DNA from: Myxococcaceae bacterium
Lineage (GTDB): Bacteria; Myxococcota; Myxococcia; Myxococcales; Myxococcaceae
NCBI GenBank assembly: GCA_017881265.1
Contig: JADGRA010000015.1
Coordinates: forward strand, 1 to 64,000
Length of the DNA: 64,000 nt
Direction: 5' to 3'
The notes under the pieces were generated by a model. It had not been told where the DNA came from. It worked only from the letters and a program-made list of their open reading frames with translations, and did not search any database. Both the position numbers and the translations under genes were made by a program. Below, in pieces: positions 18,383-28,493 of this stretch (its first letter is position 1; the number at the start of each line of letters is the position of its first letter).

Positions 18383-20025
18383 TGCTTTTGAAACTCCGGG
18401 CTTCCCAGAAGCAGCCCGGCCACCTTGGCCGAGTCGAGGGGCCGGCGTTCGCCGTCGGGCATGGCGTCGTTCTCGCCCTGGCCCACCGCGCGCAGCAGCG
18501 TGGCCCGCGTCGTCTCGCTGAGCGGCGTGTGCAGCACCCGGAGCGCCAAGCTGTCCACCTGGGCGCCCGGGCTGCTGCCGGCGGCTTCCGACGGCAGGAC
18601 GACTTGCGTCCCTGAAATGCGTCCTGCGGTGAGCGCGAGGGCGAAGTTGATGCGCGTCACCAGGGCCCCGGCATTCACCCACGGCGTGGCCACCTCCGGC
18701 CAACCGGTGGGCGGCTGCGCGCGGTACAGCGGCTCGCCCATGGCGTCCACCGCCTTCACCAGGGGCGCATCCCCGTAGGTGCTGCCGCCGAGGGCCCGCA
18801 CGGCCGAGACGGCGAATTCTAGGGGCGTCTTCGTCTTCCCGTCGAAGGCCTGCTCGCTCCAGAATTCCGGACTTGCGAAGAGGGCCAGGTAGACGCTGGA
18901 CAAGTCCCCGTGCGTGTCGAGGTAGGTGCGGGCCAGGCGCTCCACCAGGGCCGGGGGCGGCGCATCGGCGACGAACTTCTGCGCCAGCTTCCGCGCCAGG
19001 AAGTGGGCCGTGGCGGGGCTGGCGGCCAGAAGGTCCAGCACGCGCTCGCCGTCGTCCATGCCGCCGCCGGCGGGCACGGTGGTGCCCAGCACCTGCTTCT
19101 CGCCACCGTCGTGTGCCAGCGGGTGGAAGGCGAAGGTGCCCACCTGGCGCGGCCGGTCGATGCCCCAGCCGGTGAAGCAGCGGGCCACTTCGCGCACGTC
19201 GGCCTGCGTGTAGCCGCCGTCGACGCCCAGCGTGTGCAGCTCGAGCAGCTCCCGGGCGTAGTTCTCATTGAGGCCGAGCTTGCCCCCCTCGGCCAGCTTC
19301 TTCGGCACCGGGACGTTGGAGCGGCGGAGGGCGGCCAGGTCGAGGCCGTCCCGGGTGGACATCCAGTTGTCCAAATAGAAGAGCATCGCCGGGTGGTGCG
19401 CCACCGCGCCGAGCAGCGCGCGGAAGCTGCCAAAAAGATGCGGGCGAAGCGCCTCCCGCTCATAGGAGGCCAGCATCCAGCGCACCGCCCCCTTCTGCGC
19501 CGCCACGTTGAAGTGGTTGAACCAGAAGTCCAGCAGCACCTCCTGCAGCTGCCGGCGGCTCTCCGTGGCGCGGATAAGCTTGGCGGCCACCAGTTCCAAC
19601 CCCATCTGCCGGGGCATCGCGCCGAGCGGCATTTCCTCGAGAAGCTTCGCCCGGGCCTCGGGGTCCGTCAGGTCCACCCCGCGCTCCTTGGCCAGCTTTG
19701 CCTCCGGCTGGTAGGCGGACAGCCGCTCCGCGGTGGTCATCTGCAGCGAGCGGAAGTTGGAAAGCTTCGCCAGCACCGCGGCGTCCTCCAGGGTGTCCGG
19801 GTGCAGCTGGGCCCAAATCCACGCCTGAACGCCCATCGCCTGCACCTCGGCCAGCGAGGCCGGGGAGGGCCCGTAGGCGAGGCGGTTGAGGACGTGCACG
19901 GCCTGCTTCTCCTGGCTCCAGCCGGACGGCGGAAGGTGCACGGGCGGAGCCGCAGAGGCGGCCGAAGGAGTGGGCGCGCTGGCAAAGGCCAGGCACGCGG
20001 CGAGGAGGGCGTAGGGACGCGGCAT
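18379..20025 (-). CDS. DUF1800 domain-containing protein
   Basis: VLNRLAYGPSP...LLDFWFNHFNV...NENYARELLELHTLGVDGGYTQADVREVARCFTGWGI; ATGA overlap with the DUF1501 gene. Confidence 0.9.
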   Translation of the reverse strand: MPRPYALLAACLAFASAPTPSAASAAPPVHLPPSGWSQEKQAVHVLNRLAYGPSPASLAEVQAMGVQAWIWAQLHPDTLEDAAVLAKLSNFRSLQMTTAERLSAYQPEAKLAKERGVDLTDPEARAKLLEEMPLGAMPRQMGLELVAAKLIRATESRRQLQEVLLDFWFNHFNVAAQKGAVRWMLASYEREALRPHLFGSFRALLGAVAHHPAMLFYLDNWMSTRDGLDLAALRRSNVPVPKKLAEGGKLGLNENYARELLELHTLGVDGGYTQADVREVARCFTGWGIDRPRQVGTFAFHPLAHDGGEKQVLGTTVPAGGGMDDGERVLDLLAASPATAHFLARKLAQKFVADAPPPALVERLARTYLDTHGDLSSVYLALFASPEFWSEQAFDGKTKTPLEFAVSAVRALGGSTYGDAPLVKAVDAMGEPLYRAQPPTGWPEVATPWVNAGALVTRINFALALTAGRISGTQVVLPSEAAGSSPGAQVDSLALRVLHTPLSETTRATLLRAVGQGENDAMPDGERRPLDSAKVAGLLLGSPEFQKQ

Positions 20026-20104
20026 GGCTGCTGGGGAGAAACCCCGGTCGGGGCCAAAAGTTTGCCTCACCGGCCCCGCAGCAGTGGCGAAACGCGCCGC
20101 GTCA

Positions 20105-21427
20105 ATGCAACAGTTGGCGTCCATGATGCCTTCCGCCGGGCGTTTCTTGTGGGCAGCTGTCGCAGTGGCACTCCTTCCCCTGTCGGCACTGGCGCAAGCC
20201 AGCGAGGTGCACGCCGACACCGGCGACACGGCGTGGCTTCTCATCTCGGCGGCCCTCGTGCTGCTCATGACGCCGGGGCTGGCGCTCTTCTACGGCGGCA
20301 TGGTGCGGCGCAAAAACGTGCTCGCCACCCTCATGTACTCGCATTTCGCCCTGGCCCTGGTGACAGTGCAGTGGGTCGTCTTCGGCTACTCCATCACCTT
20401 CGGGAAGGACTTCCACGGCCTCATCGGCGGCACCAACTACCTCATGCTGGACAACATGGTGGGCAAGCTGAAGGGCAGCGTGCCCGAGCTGGCGTTCATG
20501 GTGTTCCAGCTGAAGTTCGCCATCATCACCCCGGCGCTCATCTCCGGGGCCTTCGTCGAGCGCATGAAGTTCTCCGCCTACATGGTCTTCACGCTGCTCT
20601 GGACCACCCTCGTCTATGACCCGGTGGCCCACTGGGTGTGGGGCGACGGCGGCTGGATTGGCACCTACGGCGCCTTGGACTTCGCCGGCGGCACGGTGGT
20701 CCACTGGACGGCGGGGCTGTCCGCCCTGGTGTGCGCGCTCTTCATCGGCAAGCGGCTCGGCTTCGGCAAGGAGCGCTTCATCCCGCATGACTTGCCGATG
20801 ACCATCACCGGCGCGGGCCTGTTGTGGTTCGGCTGGTTCGGCTTCAACGCCGGCAGTGCGCTCTCGGCTGGACAGACCGCCGCCCTCGCCTTCGTCACCA
20901 CCACCATCGCCGCCGCAACCGGGGCCATGGCGTGGGTGTTCGGTGAGTGGGCGAGCCGCGGCAAGCCCACCATGCTCGGCTTCGCCTCGGGCCTGGTGGC
21001 CGGGCTGGTGGCCATCACGCCGGCAGCCGGCTTCGTCTCGCCCGGAGCCTCGCTGCTCATCGGCGCCGCTGCGGGCCTCGTCTGCTACGCGGCGGTGGTG
21101 CTCAAGGAGAAGCGCTTCCACTACGACGACTCGCTCGACGCCTTCGGCATTCACGGGGTGGGCGGCATGCTCGGCGCGCTGCTGGTGGGCGTCTTCTCGC
21201 GCAAGGTGCTGAACCCAAGCGGCGGAGCGGACGGGTTGCTCGCCGGCGACCCCTCGCTTCTGGTGAAGCAGGCGGTGGGGCTGCTGGCGGCCGGCGCGTG
21301 GACGGTGGTGGTCACCCTGGCCATCCTCTTCGTGGTGGATAAGACCATGGGCCTGCGCGTCTCCGAGGATGACGAGCGCGAGGGCCTGGACGCCACCCAG
21401 CACGGCGAGGCGGCCTACACCTCCTGA
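20105..21427 (+). CDS. amt: Ammonium transporter
   Basis: DTAWLLISAALVLLMTPGLALFYGGMVRRKNVL; DFAGGTVVHWTAGLSALV; FHYDDSLDAFGIHGVGGMLGALL. Confidence 0.95.
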   Translation: MQQLASMMPSAGRFLWAAVAVALLPLSALAQASEVHADTGDTAWLLISAALVLLMTPGLALFYGGMVRRKNVLATLMYSHFALALVTVQWVVFGYSITFGKDFHGLIGGTNYLMLDNMVGKLKGSVPELAFMVFQLKFAIITPALISGAFVERMKFSAYMVFTLLWTTLVYDPVAHWVWGDGGWIGTYGALDFAGGTVVHWTAGLSALVCALFIGKRLGFGKERFIPHDLPMTITGAGLLWFGWFGFNAGSALSAGQTAALAFVTTTIAAATGAMAWVFGEWASRGKPTMLGFASGLVAGLVAITPAAGFVSPGASLLIGAAAGLVCYAAVVLKEKRFHYDDSLDAFGIHGVGGMLGALLVGVFSRKVLNPSGGADGLLAGDPSLLVKQAVGLLAAGAWTVVVTLAILFVVDKTMGLRVSEDDEREGLDATQHGEAAYTS

Positions 21428-21487
21428 GGCGCGTCGTCGGGCCTCCGGGGGAATTCCGCGCAGCCACGCCCTAGACTGCCGGACACT

Positions 21488-22363
21488 GTGGACGTCGCCC
21501 CGGGCTGTGCGCAGGCGCTGCTCTCCTCGGCCCCTCCCTGGCCCACCCGGGTGGTGTGCCTCACCGAGGAGACGACGGAGACGCTGTACCTTCTCGGGGC
21601 CGGGGAGAAGGTGGTGGGCGTCAGTGGCTTCACCGTCCGGCCGCCGGAGGCACGGCGCAAGCCGCGGGTGAGCTCCTTTCTGGACGCGGACTTCGAGAAG
21701 ATTCTGGCCCTCCGCCCGCACCTGGTACTCGGCTTCAGTGACCTGCAGGCGGACCTCGGCCGGGAGCTCTGCAAGCGCGGGGTCCCGGTATTTCTCTTCA
21801 ACCAGCGCAGCCTGGCGGAGATTCTTCAGGCCATCCGCCTCATCGGCGCCCTGGTGGGCCTGGCCGAGGCGGCGGACCGCCTCGCCCGGCAGCTTCAGGG
21901 CAACCTCGAGCGGCTGGCGGACCAGGCCACGCGGCTTCCCCGGCGCCCGCGGATGTTTTTCGAGGAGTGGCACGAGCCGCTCATCTCCGGCATTCGCTGG
22001 TGCTCGGAGCTGCTGGAGCTGGTCGGTGGAGAGGACGTGTGCGTCGAGTCCCGGGCCAGCCAGGGTGCCCAGGGCCGGATTTTCGCCCCCGAGGAAGTTG
22101 CCCGGCGCGACCCGGAGGGCGTGGTGGCGAGCTGGTGCGGCCGCAAGGCCAAGCCGGAGAAGATTCGCGCCCGGCCGGGCTGGGACCGGGTACGGGCGGT
22201 GCTGGACGACCAGCTGTATGAGGTGAAGAGTCCCCTGATTCTTCAGCCGGGGCCGGCCGCCCTCACCGAGGGGGCGGAGCAGCTGGCGCGGATTGTGGCG
22301 GCCGTCGCCCGGGGACAGCGGTTGGGCAACCCGAAACCAGGGGACTTGCGCTCGGCCGGCTGA
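21488..22363 (+). CDS. ABC substrate-binding / cobalamin-binding (BtuF-like) fold protein without obvious signal peptide
   Basis: RVVCLTEETTETLYLLGAGEKVVGVSGFTVRP...ILALRPHLVLGFSDLQ. Confidence 0.75.
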   Translation: MDVAPGCAQALLSSAPPWPTRVVCLTEETTETLYLLGAGEKVVGVSGFTVRPPEARRKPRVSSFLDADFEKILALRPHLVLGFSDLQADLGRELCKRGVPVFLFNQRSLAEILQAIRLIGALVGLAEAADRLARQLQGNLERLADQATRLPRRPRMFFEEWHEPLISGIRWCSELLELVGGEDVCVESRASQGAQGRIFAPEEVARRDPEGVVASWCGRKAKPEKIRARPGWDRVRAVLDDQLYEVKSPLILQPGPAALTEGAEQLARIVAAVARGQRLGNPKPGDLRSAG

Positions 22364-22415
22364 GGGCCGCAGCGTCGTCCACCCCCCAACGACTGCTTTG
22401 CAAAGGAGCAACGGC

Positions 22416-22880
22416 ATGCGCACCGCAGAGGCGTGGTTCAGCAGCTACGGCCGCGACCACCAGAACGCCACCAACCGCACCATCCACTGGGTCTGCGTCC
22501 CCCTCATCCTGTGGGCCGCCATCGCCGCGCTGTGGACGGTGCCCGTCCCGAGCGCCGTCGGCGTCCCTGGCGCCTGGTGCCTTTTGGCGATGGCCGCGGC
22601 CCTCGTCTTCTACGGGCGCATGTCCAAGGTCATCGGCGTCGGGATGCTCGCGGTCTTCGTCGTTTTCGGCGCCGCCACCCAAGTCCTCTTCGCAGGACTC
22701 GGGCCGACGCGCCTCCTCGGGGTCGCCGCCGCCGTCTTCGTCGTGGCCTGGGTGGGGCAATTCATCGGCCACAAGTTCGAGGGCAAGCGGCCCTCATTCC
22801 TGACGGACCTGTCCTACTTGCTGGTGGGCCCGGCGTGGCTCCTGGGAAAGGCCCTGCGGCGCGCCGGCCTCGCCTGGTAG
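22416..22880 (+). CDS. Mpo1/DUF962 family membrane protein
   Basis: AWFSSYGRDHQNATNRTIHWVCVPLILW...WVGQFIGHKFEGKRPSFLTDLSYLLVGPAWLL. Confidence 0.85.
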   Translation: MRTAEAWFSSYGRDHQNATNRTIHWVCVPLILWAAIAALWTVPVPSAVGVPGAWCLLAMAAALVFYGRMSKVIGVGMLAVFVVFGAATQVLFAGLGPTRLLGVAAAVFVVAWVGQFIGHKFEGKRPSFLTDLSYLLVGPAWLLGKALRRAGLAW

Positions 22881-22952
22881 CGGTGCTGTCCGCCGGCGGG
22901 CAACGGCATTGCGCGGGTGTCGTGTTGGGGCACCCTCCGCTGCGAGCGCACA

Positions 22953-24050
22953 TCAGCGGGCCAGGGCCGGAATCACATGTTCGACTAGGAGGGCCTCGGT
23001 CTGCTCGTGCATCCCCCGCGTGCCGTAGTTGGTGCTGGTGATGACGACAGCCGCATCGAGGTCGGGCAGCACCACCACCTTGTTGCCGCCGTTGCCGGAC
23101 ATGAAGAAGGCCGGGTGGCCGGCGAACGACTTTAGCCACCACAGGTAGCCGTACTCCGTCGTGTCGTCGATGCGGGCGCGGGGCTGGGTGGAGGCGCGCA
23201 CCCAGGCCGCCTCGAGGAGCTGCTGGCCGCGGAAGCGGCCGCCGTCGAGGGCAAGCTGGGCGAGGGCGAGAAGGTCGCGGCTGCGCAGGCGCAGGCCGCC
23301 GCCCGTCTGCGGGAGGCCCTGAGGAGAGAAGACCCACTGCTCGCCGGCAATGCCCAGCGGGGCGAAGAGCCGCTCCTGCGCGTAAAGGTCTACCCGCTTG
23401 CCGGTGGCTTGCTGCAGCACCTCGGCCAGCAGGGAGACCCCGGCTGTGCAGTAGCTGAAGAATCGGCCGTAGCGCGGCTCCTCGGGTTTCTCCCCCAGGT
23501 GCATCCGGCCGCGAAGCGGCAGCTCGAAGAAGAAGCGGCTCCAGTCCTCGATGAGGTACATCCGCTCCTCGTTTCCCCGGGAGGCGTCGTTCCAGTCGTC
23601 GCACTCGAGCGGCGAGGACATGGTGAGGAGTTCCTCCACCGTGATGGCGGCCTTGCGCGGCTCCACTGCAGCGAGGGCGCGCCGGTGCTCGGGGGTGAGC
23701 AGCGGCAGCACCCGGGCGGAGACCCCCGACAGTGCATGGTCGGCGATGGCCAGGCCCACCAGCATGCTGGTGACACTCTTGGTCGCCGAGCGGGTGTCGC
23801 GCGGCGTCTCCGCGTCGCCCGCGAAGTACTTCTCGTACAGCAGCTGTCCGTGTCGGGCCACCAGGACGCTGCCAATCTTCTTGAGCTCCCCTTTGGCCAC
23901 TGCCGCCTCAAGCGCGGAGAGCTGCAGGAGGAACGCCGGGCTGGCACCCGTGGTCGCGGGAGCTCCGCTTGCCGCCGGCGTCGCGGTCGCGGCGCAGGCG
24001 ACAGCGAGCAGCAGCGCCTGTTTTGTGAGCGCGCTTCGAGGGCGAGCCAT
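22953..24050 (-). CDS. Beta-lactamase family serine hydrolase (class C / penicillin-binding fold)
   Basis: RSATKSVTSMLVGLA (SxxK), YCTAGVSLLAEVLQ, signal peptide. Confidence 0.85.
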   Translation of the reverse strand: MARPRSALTKQALLLAVACAATATPAASGAPATTGASPAFLLQLSALEAAVAKGELKKIGSVLVARHGQLLYEKYFAGDAETPRDTRSATKSVTSMLVGLAIADHALSGVSARVLPLLTPEHRRALAAVEPRKAAITVEELLTMSSPLECDDWNDASRGNEERMYLIEDWSRFFFELPLRGRMHLGEKPEEPRYGRFFSYCTAGVSLLAEVLQQATGKRVDLYAQERLFAPLGIAGEQWVFSPQGLPQTGGGLRLRSRDLLALAQLALDGGRFRGQQLLEAAWVRASTQPRARIDDTTEYGYLWWLKSFAGHPAFFMSGNGGNKVVVLPDLDAAVVITSTNYGTRGMHEQTEALLVEHVIPALAR

Positions 24051-24128
24051 GCCTTGACTCCCTAGCCGTTCCATGCCCGCGCCGGCCGCCGTGACTCCCG
24101 GCTCACAACTGCGAGGGCGCGCTTCGCC

Positions 24129-25133
24129 TCACTGCGCCTGCAACGCCCAGCTCTCAAGATGTTCATCTTGAGAGGCGATGAAGACCCGCTTGCCGTCGGC
24201 GCTGATGGCCAGGGCCGCGATGCTGGTGCGGACCTGGACCAGCGCGCCCAGCGGATTACCGGTGGCAGCGTCGTGCAGCGCGAGATTGCCGCCCTGCTCG
24301 GCGCTCACGACCCGCCGACTGTCGGGAGTGAAGGCCAGTTGTCTGACGGTCCCGTGCACGAAGCTGACACCGTGGAAGGCGCCTCGGCTCAGCAGCAGTG
24401 GATGCGCGCCGGTGGCGGCGTCGATGAGATGCACCGAGGTATCCTGGCCAGCCACTGCCAGCCGGACGCCGTCCGGTGACAGGGCGAGGGCCGATACCCT
24501 GTCTCCGCTACGCTCGCCCATGATGACCTCGCCCTTCACCACCTTGAGCGGGCCGAGCAAAGACTTGCCACTCCTGACGTCGAAAACCTGCACGCCGCCG
24601 TCTTTGTAGCCGACGGCGGCCCGGGTTCCGTCGGCGCTGACGGCCAGAAAGCTGGGCTCGTTCGAAAGAGTCGCGACGCGGCGGGTCTTCTTCGACGGCC
24701 AATCCGCCAGCAGAAGCTCACCGGCCAACTGCGGCTCCCGGCTGCCGGACTTGTTGCTGCCGGGGACGGTGCCCCAGGTGGCGGCCATCAGACTAGCGCC
24801 GCGCGACAGGGGGACTTCGACGGCAGAGTCGGCGAGCAGGCCAGTGACCGGTGCGCTCAGGGGCTGGAAGGTGTTGGCGTCGAGGATCAGCACAGTGGCT
24901 CCGCTGTCGACGAAGAGCCGCTGGCCGTCGCTGGCAGCGGCGAGAGCGCTGATGCCGTCGTCCGCCTTCTCGACGTGCACCGGCTCGCCCACGCGTTGAA
25001 TCCACGGGGCGTCGGCCGCCGACGCGCCAGCCGAGGCAATCCACACCGCGGCGGCCAGCCCGCGGACAAGTTTGGGGCGGACGAGACTTGGCAGCGGTGC
25101 GAAAGGCGGACGGCAGAACGAAGTCCAGGGCAT
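24129..25133 (-). CDS. Secreted WD40-repeat protein
   Basis: Signal peptide; repeats LAVSADGTRAAVGYKDGGVQVFDVRSG, LALSPDGVRLAVAGQDTSVHLIDAATG, FTPDSRRVVSAEQGGNLALHDAATG. Confidence 0.8.
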   Translation of the reverse strand: MPWTSFCRPPFAPLPSLVRPKLVRGLAAAVWIASAGASAADAPWIQRVGEPVHVEKADDGISALAAASDGQRLFVDSGATVLILDANTFQPLSAPVTGLLADSAVEVPLSRGASLMAATWGTVPGSNKSGSREPQLAGELLLADWPSKKTRRVATLSNEPSFLAVSADGTRAAVGYKDGGVQVFDVRSGKSLLGPLKVVKGEVIMGERSGDRVSALALSPDGVRLAVAGQDTSVHLIDAATGAHPLLLSRGAFHGVSFVHGTVRQLAFTPDSRRVVSAEQGGNLALHDAATGNPLGALVQVRTSIAALAISADGKRVFIASQDEHLESWALQAQ

Positions 25134-25480
25134 TTCTGCGTCCCTCCTATGGGCGATGCGCCGAGCAGGGAGCGCAAGGCTGTCAGCCGGCTGGCGGACG
25201 GTCAAGCTCGGCGAGCCCGGTTTCACCCCCGTCAGTTCGAGCGAAGACTGCAGGGGCCTGCTGCCCTCTGCGCGCCTCGCGTTTGCTGCATGAGGTGAAC
25301 CAGGGCGAGGTCCCTCTCGTGACGCGGCAGGGCAGCTTCGGCTCCCCCCTGGGCGCTCTCGACATCAGGGAGGTCAGCCTTCGGCGTGGAGGCCATGCTG
25401 GCGCGAGGCGCCGCCGCGCCCTCCACCCGCCCGCGGGGACCGTCGCCCCTGGGGCGAGAAGGCTGAGGCGTCTGCAGGGT

Positions 25481-26107
25481 TCAGCCCGGCGTCGCCGCCG
25501 CGGCCAGCGCCGCCGGGTTGGGCTTTGCCGCCGCCACCCGCTTCAGCGTGTTGCTGTCCGTGTGGTGGAAGGGCTCCGGCCGGTCGGCAATCTGCAGCAC
25601 CGTGTCCTCTTCGTAGTGAAGCGTGTCCGCGCCCTCCAGGGTGATGGTGAGGGTGTAGGACAACGTCTTGAAATTCTCGTGCAGGAAAGGCGCGGAGACG
25701 ATGCCGGCGGTGGGCGAGCCCAAGGTGGCCTTCACCGTGAAGCGTCGCGCGTCCGGCTCGGCCGTCCCCGTCGCCATCGCCACCTGGCCGCGGGGGATGG
25801 CCAATGTCTGCAGCAGCGTCCGCGTCGCCGGCTCCCACAGCCAGTAGCCCACCTGGTCGTGGAAGGTCAGCACCTCGTCCAGCTTGTTGATGTGGGTGTG
25901 GTAGCGCAGGCCATACAGCAACTGGGGCCCATTGGTTTGCAGGTCGATGGGGTCAAGCACCATCCGCTCGCGGTAGGGCTCCTCCAGGCCGCCGTCGACC
26001 ACCGGGTGCGTGTCGCGCCCCTGGCCTTCCCAGACGCCGGCGAGTGCCGCCAGCGGGCCCAGGTTGCGCAGGGTGTCGAGCGAGCGGGGGCAGGTGGAAA
26101 CACTTGC
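25481..26107 (-). pseudogene. Heme-binding beta-barrel (nitrobindin/DUF1794-like) protein; start only reachable through a frameshift
   Basis: LDTLRNLGPLAALAGVWEGQGRDTHP...FHDQVGYWLWEPATRTLLQTLAIPRG. No ATG/GTG/TTG between the upstream stop and LDTLRN in frame; a GTG is in frame if one C is added to CCCCC. Confidence 0.6.
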
Positions 26108-26211
26108 CCCTGCCGCTAGCGCCGTGGACCAGCTTCACCGCATGGGCCCTCGAAGCCCCTGGGCCCGGGGAGCGGTCGCGCGAGAAGCGCAGCCCCCCCC
26201 AGGGCGGCTGC

Positions 26212-26748
26212 TCACGTCCGCGTCGCGGCGACGGCGCTCGCCGGACCACTGGTACGCGGCGCCGCGGCCCGGCGCCGCTGCAGCACGGCGTCGAGGGACC
26301 AGGGCCCGGGGCCAGCGGCCAACAGGAAGATGCACGACAGCAGCTGTGAATAGTCCGAGCGGGTCTCGTGCAGCACCGCCCACCAGCCCATCGTGGGCGG
26401 CGCTGCCGGCTTGGCCAGCGGCGAGGTGCCGTAATAGAGGCCAATCTTTGTGGAGAGGATGGCCACCACCATCTCGATGATGAAGGGCACGCTGATGAAG
26501 CGCGTCAGAAGACCGCTGATGAGTAACAGCCCTCCCCCAATCTCCAGGAGGGCGATGGCCGGCGCCAGCACGTCGGGCATGGGCATGCCCAGCTTGGTGA
26601 AGCGGCCGACGCCCTGGTTGACGTAGACGAACTTCAGGATGCCCTCCGAGAAGAAGACGCCACCCGCAAGCAGGCGGATGGCGAGCGTCGCCCGGGGGCC
26701 GGACGTCGGCGGGTGGGTGAAGAAGTGGGTGACGTCCTGAAGGCGCAT
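26212..26748 (-). CDS. DoxX family membrane protein
   Basis: RLLAGGVFFSEGILKFVYVNQGVGRFTKLGMP...LLEIGGGLLLISGLLTR. Confidence 0.85.
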   Translation of the reverse strand: MRLQDVTHFFTHPPTSGPRATLAIRLLAGGVFFSEGILKFVYVNQGVGRFTKLGMPMPDVLAPAIALLEIGGGLLLISGLLTRFISVPFIIEMVVAILSTKIGLYYGTSPLAKPAAPPTMGWWAVLHETRSDYSQLLSCIFLLAAGPGPWSLDAVLQRRRAAAPRTSGPASAVAATRT

Positions 26749-26897
26749 GGGGTGTCTCCGGGGTGTGCTGGGGCCGTCATGGGCGACGGCTTGCGCGGAC
26801 GAGATTCAAGGAGGGCTCCATCTATTCCCCCCCTCACGCGCGGTGCGGCCGGGTCCCCCCCCCAAGGGACGTCGCTCCCGTTTGCGGCTGCCCGGCC

Positions 26898-26915
26898 CGG
26901 GACGCTAGCGTCCCG
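26898..26915. promoter_or_regulatory. 18-bp perfect palindrome CGGGACGCTAGCGTCCCG just upstream of the DUF5829 gene
   Basis: Exact self-complementarity; ends 13 nt before the ATG at 26929. Confidence 0.4.
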
Positions 26916-26928
26916 CTCCAGCGTGCGG

Positions 26929-27816
26929 ATGTCCTCTCAACCCAGGGCAGGTGCCACCGGCGCGGCGCTCCCGTTTCTGTTGCTCGCTGCGGTGTCGTCC
27001 GCCGCCCCCGCCGCGGGACGGCCCGAGGTGTCCCTCAACCACCTCTCGGTGGTGCTGGATGCGGCCACCGTGCGGGACCTCGCGGCGAATGCCTTTCTCA
27101 AGGACAGCTTCGCCACGGTGTTTCAGAAGGCCAACGTCTCCAATGACGGCAAGCGATGGACCGGGACCTACCTCTACGGCGAGCGGACATACCTCGAGGT
27201 GTACGAGGCGGGCCCCGCGCAGGGAGAGCCTGGCAGCAGCGGCATCGCCCTCGCCGTGGAACATCCCGGGGATGTGACGCGTCTGGTGCTGCCGCTCGCC
27301 GACGCCGGGGCCGAGGCCACCATCGTGCTGCGCACGGCCCAGGGCCCGACTGGCGCCCAGGTCCCCTGGTTTTACCAGCTGCGCGCCTTCTACCGGACGG
27401 ACCCGCCGTCCAACACCAGCCGCTGGGTGATGGAGTACCAGAAGGATTTCCTGCGCACCGTCGAGCCCGGCAAGGACGGCATCAGCCGCGCGCAGCTCGC
27501 CGCGCGCTTTCAGCAGAAGGACCGGCTGGTGAAGGACATCATCGGCGCAACGGTGGCCCTCGCGGACAAGGAGATGGAGCGCTTCGTCAAGGAACTCGAG
27601 GTGTACGGCTGGACCGTGCGCCCGGACGGGGCGAGGCGCATCGCCTCCGGTGGGGGAATGACGCTGACGCTCATCCCGGTGGCCCCGGGCGTGCGCGGGC
27701 TCATCGAGGTGCGCTTCCAGCTAGGGAAGAAGGGCGTCCCCGCCCAGACGCTGCACTTTGGCCCGACGTCCGTCCTCTCCGTCGGCGCCGACGGCACGGC
27801 CGTCTGGACGCTGTGA
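26929..27816 (+). CDS. DUF5829-like secreted protein
   Basis: Signal peptide; VSLNHLSVVLDAATVRDLAANAFLKDSFATV and TYLEVYEAG. Confidence 0.65.
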   Translation: MSSQPRAGATGAALPFLLLAAVSSAAPAAGRPEVSLNHLSVVLDAATVRDLAANAFLKDSFATVFQKANVSNDGKRWTGTYLYGERTYLEVYEAGPAQGEPGSSGIALAVEHPGDVTRLVLPLADAGAEATIVLRTAQGPTGAQVPWFYQLRAFYRTDPPSNTSRWVMEYQKDFLRTVEPGKDGISRAQLAARFQQKDRLVKDIIGATVALADKEMERFVKELEVYGWTVRPDGARRIASGGGMTLTLIPVAPGVRGLIEVRFQLGKKGVPAQTLHFGPTSVLSVGADGTAVWTL

Positions 27817-27821
27817 CGGCC

Positions 27822-28493
27822 ATGGCCCTGGTCGCCTGTCCAGAGTGCGGCAAGCAAATCTCCTCCCAGGCGGCCACGTGCCCGCACTGCGGCATTTCCC
27901 TCGCTGGTGCCGCGGCCCCCCGCGGCCTCGGCGCCGCGCCCCCAGCAGCACCCCTCGCCGAGCAGACCCTGTGGGAGGCGAGCCCCTCGCTCCTTCTGCT
28001 TCTTGGAGAGACACTGGCCACCATCCTGGTGGTGCTGGCCGTCATCCTCCTGGTGGCGCTGGGGCTCCCGGCGGTGCTGTCCGCGCTGCCGGACGGCGGC
28101 CGCAGCACCTGGGTGGACCCGCACAAGGCGCCGCTCGTCCTCACCGTGGTGCTGGCCATCTACCTCGCGCTGCGGGGAAGCCGCATGGCGGTGCGTGCCG
28201 CACGGCTGCGCAGCACCCGCTACCGCCTCACCAACCAGCGCCTGCTGGTGGAGAGCGGGCTTCTGTCCCGCGGCATGCTGGAGGTCGACCTGCGCACCGT
28301 CGACGACCTGGTCTACCGCCAGGGCCTGGTGGACCGCCTCCTCAGCATTGGCACCATCAGCGTCGTGTCCTCGGACAGGACTAGCCCCCGCCTGCAGCTT
28401 CTGGGCGTGAAGGACCCGCGGGGCACCCGCGAGCTCATCCGCAGCCAGGCCTACGCCGCCACCCAGCGGCAGCTGTTCACCCGCTCGACATGA
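27822..28493 (+). CDS. Zinc-ribbon plus bacterial PH (DUF304) membrane protein
   Basis: CPECGKQISSQAATCPHCG; two TM segments; STRYRLTNQRLLVESGLLSRGMLEVDLRTVDDLVYRQGLVDRLL. Confidence 0.82.
   Translation: MALVACPECGKQISSQAATCPHCGISLAGAAAPRGLGAAPPAAPLAEQTLWEASPSLLLLLGETLATILVVLAVILLVALGLPAVLSALPDGGRSTWVDPHKAPLVLTVVLAIYLALRGSRMAVRAARLRSTRYRLTNQRLLVESGLLSRGMLEVDLRTVDDLVYRQGLVDRLLSIGTISVVSSDRTSPRLQLLGVKDPRGTRELIRSQAYAATQRQLFTRST

Noticed and set aside
20102-22423. 773-aa minus ORF opposite amt and the BtuF-like gene
   Set aside because: Antisense shadow; charged low-complexity translation with no family features.
25134-25480. Roughly 345-bp intergenic region with small ORFs and a TCGCCCCTGGGGCGA palindrome
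   Set aside because: ORFs lack RBS and family features; short GC palindromes are expected at this base composition.
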